DNA from: Pseudonocardiales bacterium
GTDB taxonomy: Bacteria > Actinomycetota > Actinomycetes > Mycobacteriales > Pseudonocardiaceae
DNA length: 5,080 nt
Assembly: GCA_025465385.1 (NCBI GenBank)
Contig: JAODNG010000493.1
Span: 1 to 5,080 of the forward strand
Direction of reading: 5' to 3'
Shown: piece after piece, positions 1-5,080 of the stretch
How the letters are laid out: each line of letters begins with the position of its first letter
Numbering within the stretch: the stretch's first letter is position 1
The notes under the pieces: model-generated
Database searches by the model: none
What the model saw: the letters and a program-made list of their open reading frames with translations, nothing else
What the model was told of the DNA's origin: nothing
Position numbers and translations under genes: made by a program

Positions 1-450
1 GTCGCAGCGATGGCCCGGCGGCCGTGTGAGTTGCTGACCACGCAGCAGGCGACCGGGTTCGGGTTCGACCTTCCACCGGAAGAATCAGACGGCCTTTTCC
101 GCACCTTGGACTGCCAGTGGAGCAAGACGACCCGCGAACAACAATTAGTTCGATCGTTGGATATTACGATGTTCACGAACAACCCGACCTTGGAAGTCGC
201 CTACAGCCGGGATCATCGCGGCCTGCCTTTCTTCGAACTGACCGAGATCGCCGGCTACCCCGCCATAGTCACCAGGACCAACGCGGACATCGCTCATTGC
301 GATATCGACATCAAAGCCGCGGAGCGTCAGAGCGTGACGGTGATCTACCACTCGGAAGAGCAAGCGCTGAAGAACAACCCGCAGCAGTCGTGCGAGGTGG
401 GCAAGCAGATCGCGGCCGCGGTGCTGATGAACCTGCCGCCGAAGAGTTGA
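1..450 (+). CDS. DUF3558-family envelope lipoprotein, 3' part (5' end outside window)
   Basis: The reading frame is open from the first base and ends at TGA 448-450, leaving 149 visible codons. An ATG at 10-12 exists, but the frame continues upstream (V-A-A before it). The conserved block R-P-C-E-L-L-T follows almost at once, whereas in DUF3558 proteins it comes after a signal peptide and linker, so the true start should lie upstream. Visible family features are the 'PCELLT' block (Cys at visible codon 9), 'LDCQW' (Cys 38, Trp 40), and later cysteines at codons 100 and 131. Four cysteines are consistent with two disulfides in an exported domain. DUF3558 proteins are mostly predicted lipoproteins of actinobacteria with no established function. 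The signal peptide and lipobox cannot be seen here, so lipidation is inferred from the family. The gene ends 13 bases before the PPE-like gene, suggesting one operon. Codon 49 is a TTA leucine, rare in such DNA. Confidence 0.8.
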   Translation, partial: VAAMARRPCELLTTQQATGFGFDLPPEESDGLFRTLDCQWSKTTREQQLVRSLDITMFTNNPTLEVAYSRDHRGLPFFELTEIAGYPAIVTRTNADIAHCDIDIKAAERQSVTVIYHSEEQALKNNPQQSCEVGKQIAAAVLMNLPPKS

Positions 451-458
451 GGGGGGAG
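451..458 (+). promoter_or_regulatory. Ribosome binding site of the PPE-like gene
   Basis: A GGGGGGAG run directly follows the stop codon of the upstream gene and lies 5 bases before ATG 464. It supports that start and suggests the two genes are read from one transcript. Confidence 0.7.
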
Positions 459-463
459 CAGCG

Positions 464-1675
464 ATGGGGACGGACTTCAACTACGACGACACCAGCCATC
501 AAATCATTTTCGACCACATCAACGGGGGTGCAGGGTCTGACGCGCTGCAGGAGATCAGCCAGTCGTGGCAACGGCTCGGTGACGGCGTCGGATCGACCTG
601 CAAGTCTTACGTGCAGAGCGCGATCGGCGTCATTCTGGACTCCCGACAGGGCGCGGCAGCCGACGGTGCGGCGGCGGCGACCGGCGCGATGCTGCCGTGG
701 ATGGACACCGTCGTGCAGACCACTGCCACCGTCGCGCAGCGGGCGCAGGATCAGGCTGAGCATTGGGTGAACGCTAAGAACAGCGTCCCGCCGGTGCCGC
801 CGACGCCGAAATCAGCTGGTTTCTCCAGCGATCCCGGAGAGTGGGCCGCCGAAAAAATGGACTGGTTTCCGGGGATTACCTCCGACGAAGAGAGAGCCCA
901 GCAGCGCCAGCAGGACGCCGCAGAGCAGGCCCGCCAAGCAATGCGGGTATATCAGTCCAACTCCAACGGCAACATCGACGTCGCCCCAGCTTTCACCCCG
1001 CCGCAGGCATTGGACAGCAGCATCGGGGCGCTACCGCTGACCAATCCCCGAATCGACGCTGCCAGTAGCGCCCCACCGGCCATAGCCATCGCCGGTGGCG
1101 GCACACCCACCCATCTACGCGCCGCTCATCAACCGGCGACCCCACCGCCAGCCCACCGGGGGCCTGTCTACCAACCGGCGGCCACGGTCTCACAGCTCGC
1201 CCAGACTGCGCCCGCCGCAACTGCGAGCAACCTCGCGCCACCGAACCAAGGTGGCGCGATATCCGCTCAGGCGATGTCTCCGGGCGGCATGCCCATCAGC
1301 ACCGGGCTCGCCGAAGGCAGCACCGGATCAGCCCGGTCAGTACCTGCCCGCGGGTCGGCTGCGGGAATGCGCCTCGGGGCCGCCGGTGGAAGTGGCCGCA
1401 CCGGATTCGGTCCCCGGCCCACCACCGGTTTCGGCCCCCGCCCGACCACCGGCCTCCAGCCCTTCGACGAGATGAGCACCGCCCGCAGTAGCACCGGCCC
1501 AGCCGTCCGCAACACCGGCGAGGCGGGATACGGGCAGCCCTTCGGGGGCGCCCCCAGCCAGCAAGGCGAGCGAGACCGCGAACACCGCAGCAAATACCTC
1601 ATCCACGAGGACTCGAACGCGATCGTCGGCGACCTGCCACCCACCGCGCCACCAGTGATCGGCGCTGACTACTGA
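464..1675 (+). CDS. PPE-like ESX (type VII) secretion-associated protein
   Basis: This is a 403-residue protein with ATG start and TGA stop. Residues about 10-105 form a helical region like the PPE/WXG100-type fold: a first helix around 'QEISQSWQRLGDGV', a turn at 'DSRQGAAAD' (59-67), then a long helix with 'LPWMDTV' and 'AEHWVNAK', ending at a Pro-rich break (108-116). A second charged helix (about 141-163) ends in 'RVYQSN', followed by 'FTPP' (177-180), a pattern I associate with actinomycete PPE-like proteins. Residues 180-355 are a low-complexity Pro/Ala/Gly/Ser/Thr linker containing an 8-residue tandem repeat (313-328). The tail 'EHRSKYLIHED', 'GDLPPTAPPVIG' resembles the conserved acidic end of many Nocardia and Pseudonocardiales ESX-linked proteins (from memory, not searched). 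PPE-family proteins are exported through type VII secretion, usually with PE/WXG100 partners and an EspG chaperone; neither partner is in this window. The Trp of the usual WxG turn is replaced here by Arg (R61-Q-G63). Export is inferred; the PPE-like class is fairly secure. Confidence 0.75.
   Translation: MGTDFNYDDTSHQIIFDHINGGAGSDALQEISQSWQRLGDGVGSTCKSYVQSAIGVILDSRQGAAADGAAAATGAMLPWMDTVVQTTATVAQRAQDQAEHWVNAKNSVPPVPPTPKSAGFSSDPGEWAAEKMDWFPGITSDEERAQQRQQDAAEQARQAMRVYQSNSNGNIDVAPAFTPPQALDSSIGALPLTNPRIDAASSAPPAIAIAGGGTPTHLRAAHQPATPPPAHRGPVYQPAATVSQLAQTAPAATASNLAPPNQGGAISAQAMSPGGMPISTGLAEGSTGSARSVPARGSAAGMRLGAAGGSGRTGFGPRPTTGFGPRPTTGLQPFDEMSTARSSTGPAVRNTGEAGYGQPFGGAPSQQGERDREHRSKYLIHEDSNAIVGDLPPTAPPVIGADY
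1400..1447 (+). repeat. Two tandem 24-base units inside the PPE-like gene
   Basis: Bases 1400-1423 and 1424-1447 each encode T-G-F-G-P-R-P-T (residues 313-320 and 321-328). A degenerate third start, T-G-L-Q-P, follows at 1448. The two DNA copies differ at several third codon positions while the peptide is identical, so the duplication is not very recent and the peptide seems to be maintained. It lies in the Pro/Gly-rich linker. Confidence 0.85.
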
Positions 1676-2742
1676 GCGGATAGGCGTTGCGCCCAGTCGC
1701 GGAGCCTAGCTTCGACGGTGTCGGCGTTCACCCGTTCGGTAACCGCCCAGCGCCGGTAGGCGTTGTTGAGCTTGACGGTGAGTTTGTCGACCAGCACGTG
1801 TTCCGGTTCAGGCGCGTAGCTGGGGTCGATGAAGGCCTGGGAGTAGCGCACCGTGTCGACGATGGCGGATTTGATCTGCTCGTGAGCGAGGTAGGTATCC
1901 AGGTCGTGTTCCCAGCCTTCGATGTACTCCCGGCTCAGGGCCGCCTGCCAGAGCTGCAGGACATGATCGCGTTCGGCTGAGGTATAGCCCATCTTGTGAA
2001 AGTGAACGGCGAGGTCGTAGACGGGGTCACCCCAAAGGGCAAGTTCCCAGTCCAAAAAGTAGCTTTCCCCATCTTTGATAATCATGTTTTTGCGGTGGAT
2101 GTCAGAGTGGATGCATACCAGCGGCCGCCGGGTGAGCGAGGGCCAGGCCGCTTCGACGACCTGGAGCGGATCGGCGGGAAACCCGAAAGCCTGAAATTGT
2201 GGAGCGTACTGATTACGGTAGGTAGAATGGATTTGCTCGGTCAGCTCGGATAGGCGCCATGCAAAGGCAATCGTGTCGTCACCGTGCGGCCAGTCGGCGG
2301 GGGAGTCGGGCAATTTGCTGCGGGGAATGGTACTAAGTTCAGTGAGCAGCGCCACGACATCGGCCGGAACGTGCGGCGGGACGAGGACGCCGCGGGGGGC
2401 AATGGCGTTGAGCACCGGCCCGTCAATGAATTCGTGGACCTGATACCGCGGCTCGGCACTAGCGTGGAGCAGGCGAGGGGCGTGCCGAATGTAGGTGGTG
2501 ATGGCGGGCAGGATCTCTTCTTCGCGCCACAGCCGCAGATCCATGATGTCGGCACCGTGGATGGGAATGCGGACGTTGACGGGGCCGGTAGGGGTGTCGA
2601 CGCGGACGTTTCTGTTGTAATAGCCAGCCGCCGCTTCCACGTGAGCGGTGCCGATGTCGTAGATGTCCCGCCACGGTAGGGTCACCTTCCCCCGGAGCAT
2701 CGCGGCAAGCAACGCGCTCCGCGAACGCGGGCGCAGGGACAT
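1669..2742 (-). CDS. Aminoglycoside phosphotransferase-fold (APH/choline-kinase-like) small-molecule kinase
   Basis: This predicted cytoplasmic kinase has 357 residues from ATG 2742-2740 to TAG 1671-1669. In this numbering, the nucleotide-binding N-lobe includes 'GYYNRN' (40-45) and 'VNVRIPI' (55-61), where Arg58 sits at the usual ATP-contacting Lys position. An acidic helix 'LWREEEI' follows, with the hinge region at 'HEFIDG' (103-108). The catalytic loop 'HSDIHRKNM' gives His212, the catalytic base Asp214 and metal-binding Asn219. 'FLDWE' supplies the second metal ligand, Asp231, followed by 'GDPVYDLAVHFHKMGY'. These motifs define the APH family (phosphotransferase enzyme family), which phosphorylates hydroxyls of aminoglycosides, macrolides, choline, homoserine or other small molecules. 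The substrate cannot be read from sequence, and a resistance role should not be assumed. A longer in-frame start, GTG 2781, would add 13 residues, but the GGAG 5 bases before ATG 2742 favours the shorter form. The 3' end overlaps the convergent PPE-like gene by 7 bases. Codons around the catalytic loop are unusually AT-rich. Confidence 0.88.
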   Translation of the reverse strand: MSLRPRSRSALLAAMLRGKVTLPWRDIYDIGTAHVEAAAGYYNRNVRVDTPTGPVNVRIPIHGADIMDLRLWREEEILPAITTYIRHAPRLLHASAEPRYQVHEFIDGPVLNAIAPRGVLVPPHVPADVVALLTELSTIPRSKLPDSPADWPHGDDTIAFAWRLSELTEQIHSTYRNQYAPQFQAFGFPADPLQVVEAAWPSLTRRPLVCIHSDIHRKNMIIKDGESYFLDWELALWGDPVYDLAVHFHKMGYTSAERDHVLQLWQAALSREYIEGWEHDLDTYLAHEQIKSAIVDTVRYSQAFIDPSYAPEPEHVLVDKLTVKLNNAYRRWAVTERVNADTVEARLRDWAQRLSAQ

Positions 2743-2747
2743 GTCAT

Positions 2748-2753
2748 CTCCAA
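2748..2753 (-). promoter_or_regulatory. Ribosome binding site deciding the kinase start
   Basis: Read on the minus strand, this is TTGGAG, with GGAG 5 bases before the ATG at 2742-2740. It favours that ATG over the in-frame GTG at 2781, which would place this site inside the coding region. Confidence 0.6.
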
Positions 2754-2797
2754 GGGAACGGTCGCGCACGGCCGGTTGCACGGTACGGCAGACGATC

Positions 2798-2807
2798 GGG
2801 CGCGCCC
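2798..2807. promoter_or_regulatory. Perfect 10-base palindrome in the divergent intergenic region
   Basis: GGGCGCGCCC is fully self-complementary. It lies 55 bases upstream of the kinase start and 85 bases upstream of the peptidase start, where an operator for divergent promoters could sit. In GC-rich DNA such a palindrome can also arise by chance; no regulator gene is present in the window. Confidence 0.2.
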
Positions 2808-2812
2808 AGCAA

Positions 2813-2827
2813 GTGACCGTGACGTCA
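2813..2827. promoter_or_regulatory. Possible operator: GTGAC direct repeat merging with a TGACGTCA palindrome
   Basis: GTGAC occurs at 2813-2817 and 2819-2823, and the second copy forms part of the perfect 8-base palindrome TGACGTCA (2820-2827). A second GACGTC core occurs at 2869-2874, 48 bases further on and close to the predicted transcription start of the peptidase gene. The position is suitable for a regulator site, but this is inference only. Confidence 0.2.
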
Positions 2828-2850
2828 TGCCGTTCTCACCCCTCTGGTTC

Positions 2851-2856
2851 TATGGT
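2851..2856 (+). promoter_or_regulatory. Possible -10 box for the M13 peptidase gene
   Basis: TATGGT fits the actinobacterial TAnnnT -10 pattern and would give a start near 2863 and a leader of about 30 bases before GTG 2893. The sequence 17 bases upstream (TGCCGT, 2828-2833) is a poor -35 match, so the call is weak. Confidence 0.28.
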
Positions 2857-2880
2857 CGCGTCGATCACGACGTCTCTTTC

Positions 2881-2887
2881 GGGGGGA
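2881..2887 (+). promoter_or_regulatory. Ribosome binding site deciding the peptidase start
   Basis: GGGGGGA lies 5 bases before GTG 2893-2895. It supports this GTG as the start rather than the in-frame ATG at 2776, which has no comparable site and would bury the signal peptide 39 residues into the protein. Confidence 0.6.
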
Positions 2888-2892
2888 ATCTG

Positions 2893-4926
2893 GTGACTCG
2901 CTGTCGGTGGCGCCTCGGTGCGCTCGCCATCATGTTGGTGTGGGCCGTGACAGGCTGCGCGGGCGACCCGCCTGCGCCGCTGGGATCGGGGCTACTGCTG
3001 CCGGGTTACGACCGTCAGGTGCGGCCCCAAGATGACCTGTTCACCTTCGCGAGCGGTCAGTGGCTGAGCACCACCCAGATCCCGGCTGACCGGACCCGCT
3101 ACGGCGCCTTCGACATCCTGGGCGACCAGGCCGAACAGCAGCTCCGGATGATCGTCGAGGACAGCGCAGCCAGGCATGGCGCCGCCGGCTCGCCAGACCA
3201 GCAGATCGGCGACCTCTACGCGAGCTTCATGGACACCGCGCGGCTCGACGCGCTCGGGGCCGCTCCGCTGAAGGCATCGCTGGACCGCATCGATGCTCTC
3301 ACCGGTCCCGCGGACGTCGTCCGATACTTCGGTGCGAGTGCAGTGGACGGCACGCCAAGCCCCATCGCGCTCTCCATCGACCAGGACGCCCGCAACGCAT
3401 CGGCTTATGCCCCGGACGTCTCGCAGAGCGGGCTCACCATGCCCAACCGAGATTACTATCTGAAATCGGATCCGCAGCTCGTGGCGGTCCGGGACCAGTT
3501 CCAGGCCTACGTCGCACGCATGCTGGGTTTGGCCGGCGTCGCCAATCCGGATGCCGCGGCCGGCCAGGTGGTCGGTGTGGAGAACCGCCTCGCGCAGGTT
3601 CAGTGGACCGCCGCGCAGGACCGCGACGCGACGGCCACCTACAACAAGTTCACCGTCGCCGATGCCACTGCGCGCACACCGGGGCTGGATTGGAAGACCT
3701 ACCTCGACGCAGCCGGCGTGCACACCCCCGACTTCGTCGTCGCAGAGCCCAGTTTCTTCACCGCCTTAGGCAGCGCACTGACCACCATGCCCGTGGCGGA
3801 CTGGAAGTCGTACTTGAAGTTCAAGGTCATCGACGACTTCTCGCCCTATCTGAGCAATAACTTTGTCACCGCGCGCTTCGAGTTCCGCGGCCGTGATCTA
3901 TCCGGGCAACAGGAACAGCGCCCGCGTTGGAAGCGGGGTGTCACCGCGGTCGACGGCGCGATGGGCGATCTGCTCGGCCAACGATATGTGCAACGCTACT
4001 TTCCACCGGATAACAAACGGCGGATCGACGCGCTCGTCAACAAGCTGATCGACGCCTACCGCACGTCTATCAATGGCTTGGACTGGATGAGCGACTCGAC
4101 CAAAGCTGAGGCCAGGGACAAACTAAGCAAACTTGCGGTGAAGATCGGTTACCCGAGCAAGTGGAAGGACTACTCGAAACTGAGGGTCGTCCGAAACGAT
4201 CTCGTGGGCAACATGGTCCGCTCCGCGCAGCTGGAGCACCAGCGCAATCTCGACCGGCTCGGCAAGCCAGTGGACCGCAATGAGTGGTTCACCACGCCGC
4301 AGACCGTCAACGCATACTACGACCCGTCGCGCAACGACATCACGTTCCCGGCCGCGATCCTGCAGCCGCCGTTCTTCAACACGGCCGCTGACGACGCGGT
4401 CAACTACGGCGGAATCGGCGCGGTGATCGGCCACGAGATCAGTCACGCCTTCGATGACCAGGGTCGTAAATTCGACGGCACCGGCAATCTTCGCGACTGG
4501 TGGACCCCACAGGACGTGCAACGATTCACCGCTCGGACCACCGCTCTGGCCGCGCAGTATTCGGCCTACGAGCCGTTGCCCGGCGAGCACATCAATGGCG
4601 AACTGACTCTGGGCGAGAACATCGCCGACCTGTCCGGCCTTACGGTGGCGCACCGCGCGTACCAGTTGTCCCTCGGTGGACGCCCGGCAGCCGTGATGGA
4701 CGGGTTCACCGGCGAGCAACGCTTCTTCCTTGGCTGGGCGCAGGTGTGGCGCGGCAAGACCCGGGACCAGGAATTACGTGTGGAACTGCTGAGCGATCCG
4801 CACAGCCCCGATAAGTTCCGCGCCGATGGCGTCGTCACCAACCTGCCCGAGTACTACGCGGCATTCGGCGTCAAGCCAGGCGATAAGCTGTTCCGCCCTC
4901 CGGGCGACCGCGTCAAGATCTGGTGA
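2893..4926 (+). CDS. M13-family zinc metallopeptidase, predicted lipoprotein (neprilysin/Zmp1-like)
   Basis: The protein has 677 residues from GTG 2893 to TGA 4924-4926. Residues 1-21 are a lipoprotein signal peptide: Arg-rich start, hydrophobic core 'LGALAIMLVWAV', and lipobox V-T-G-C with Cys22 as the lipidation site. It should therefore act on the outer face of the membrane. The M13 N-terminal domain spans about 43-410, beginning at 'RPQDDLF'; the catalytic domain spans about 467-677. Active-site features are 'NAYY' (473-476, substrate binding), zinc motif HEISH (His514, Glu515, His518), 'ENIAD' (third zinc ligand Glu575, Asp579), and 'PHSPDKFR' with His637 and Arg643, equivalent to neprilysin His711 and Arg717. 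The chain ends in the family-typical 'VKIW'. Length and motifs closely match mycobacterial Zmp1 (about 660 residues), which has no such lipobox. The mature chain has no cysteine except Cys22, so no disulfides are possible. M13 enzymes cleave small peptides; the substrate here is unknown. Two TTA leucine codons occur (3766, 4774). An ATG at 2776 would add 39 unlikely residues. All catalytic residues are intact. Confidence 0.93.
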   Translation: MTRCRWRLGALAIMLVWAVTGCAGDPPAPLGSGLLLPGYDRQVRPQDDLFTFASGQWLSTTQIPADRTRYGAFDILGDQAEQQLRMIVEDSAARHGAAGSPDQQIGDLYASFMDTARLDALGAAPLKASLDRIDALTGPADVVRYFGASAVDGTPSPIALSIDQDARNASAYAPDVSQSGLTMPNRDYYLKSDPQLVAVRDQFQAYVARMLGLAGVANPDAAAGQVVGVENRLAQVQWTAAQDRDATATYNKFTVADATARTPGLDWKTYLDAAGVHTPDFVVAEPSFFTALGSALTTMPVADWKSYLKFKVIDDFSPYLSNNFVTARFEFRGRDLSGQQEQRPRWKRGVTAVDGAMGDLLGQRYVQRYFPPDNKRRIDALVNKLIDAYRTSINGLDWMSDSTKAEARDKLSKLAVKIGYPSKWKDYSKLRVVRNDLVGNMVRSAQLEHQRNLDRLGKPVDRNEWFTTPQTVNAYYDPSRNDITFPAAILQPPFFNTAADDAVNYGGIGAVIGHEISHAFDDQGRKFDGTGNLRDWWTPQDVQRFTARTTALAAQYSAYEPLPGEHINGELTLGENIADLSGLTVAHRAYQLSLGGRPAAVMDGFTGEQRFFLGWAQVWRGKTRDQELRVELLSDPHSPDKFRADGVVTNLPEYYAAFGVKPGDKLFRPPGDRVKIW

Positions 4927-5039
4927 TCGCGGCTAGCCATCACGTCCACTGCTAGTACCGCGGTGAAGACACGCCGGCTCGCCTCCACCGCCTCTGGCGC
5001 CGCTCGTGGCACGGTCGACGGGTGGAGTTCAGGCCAGCG

Positions 5040-5080
5040 ATGATCGAGCTGTACTGCCCGGAATGTGCCGATTTCGGGAC
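5040..5080 (+). CDS. Start of a possible small CPEC zinc-knuckle protein (cut by window end)
   Basis: From ATG 5040 the visible residues are M-I-E-L-Y-C-P-E-C-A-D-F-G. The C-P-E-C pair so close to the N-terminus is typical of small zinc-ribbon proteins. A GGTGGAG lies 12 bases upstream (5021-5027), which is rather far; an AGG at 5031-5033 is closer. An in-frame GTG at 5022 would add six residues. The frame is open upstream only to 4956 and offers no better start. It lies 113 bases after the peptidase gene on the same strand. With only 13 codons visible, the function cannot be stated and even its reality is uncertain. Confidence 0.4.
   Translation, partial: MIELYCPECADFG

Noticed and set aside
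117..770. Long + strand reading frame overlapping the DUF3558 and PPE-like genes
   Set aside because: Arg/Ser/Pro-rich out-of-frame translation with no motif; it overlaps two better-supported genes and is a typical GC-rich shadow frame.
1661..1693. GGCGC / GCGCC inverted repeat across the convergent gene ends
   Set aside because: Short stem with a long loop inside coding sequence and no T run; not a credible terminator.
2743..2781. Extended N-terminus of the kinase from GTG 2781
   Set aside because: ATG 2742 has a well-placed GGAG; the 13 extra residues show no feature. It cannot be fully excluded.
2776..2892. Extended N-terminus of the peptidase from ATG 2776
   Set aside because: It would put the lipoprotein signal 39 residues inside the protein and has no good ribosome site, whereas GTG 2893 has GGGGGGA 5 bases upstream.
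2992..3723. 243-codon minus-strand frame within the M13 peptidase gene
   Set aside because: It lies fully opposite a gene with clear family motifs, has no recognisable domain, and is expected from the codon bias of high-GC DNA.
4123..4719. 198-codon minus-strand frame opposite the zinc-binding region of the peptidase
   Set aside because: Shadow of the M13 catalytic domain; its translation shows no motif.
4923..4943. Hairpin GTGAT / ATCAC around the GGCTAGCC palindrome just after the peptidase stop
   Set aside because: Only a 5-base stem with an 11-base loop and no following T run; too weak to call a terminator.

Overview
This is high-GC, gene-dense actinobacterial DNA. A DUF3558-type lipoprotein lies beside a PPE-like type VII (ESX) secretion substrate, and a neprilysin-type M13 peptidase closely resembles mycobacterial Zmp1. 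Together these point to a mycolic-acid actinomycete or relative, with Nocardia or a similar genus most likely. The genus is an inference from protein style, not from any marker gene.

Layout. (1) 1-450, + strand: the 3' part of a DUF3558-family cell-envelope protein whose start lies before the window. (2) 464-1675, + strand, 13 bases downstream and probably in the same operon: a 403-residue PPE-like ESX-associated protein with a helical N-terminal domain, a long Pro/Ala/Gly-rich linker holding a short tandem repeat, and a conserved-looking acidic tail. (3) 1669-2742, - strand, convergent with and overlapping the previous gene by 7 bases: an aminoglycoside-phosphotransferase-fold small-molecule kinase of unknown substrate. 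(4) 2743-2892: a 150-base divergent intergenic region with two perfect palindromes and a possible -10 box. (5) 2893-4926, + strand: an M13 zinc metallopeptidase with a lipoprotein signal peptide, complete in all catalytic motifs. (6) 5040-5080, + strand: the probable first codons of a small protein with a CPEC zinc-knuckle motif, cut by the window end.

How the genes fit together. Genes 1 and 2 look like a surface/secretion pair: a lipid-anchored envelope protein of unknown function and a probable ESX-exported protein. The M13 peptidase should also act outside the membrane. The kinase is cytoplasmic and shows no visible functional link to either side. No tRNA, rRNA, CRISPR array, insertion sequence or clear intrinsic terminator was seen. 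No new multi-gene system can be claimed. The most interesting points are the PPE-like protein without the usual WxG tryptophan, the lipid-anchored Zmp1 relative, and the orphan kinase with locally AT-rich codon use.
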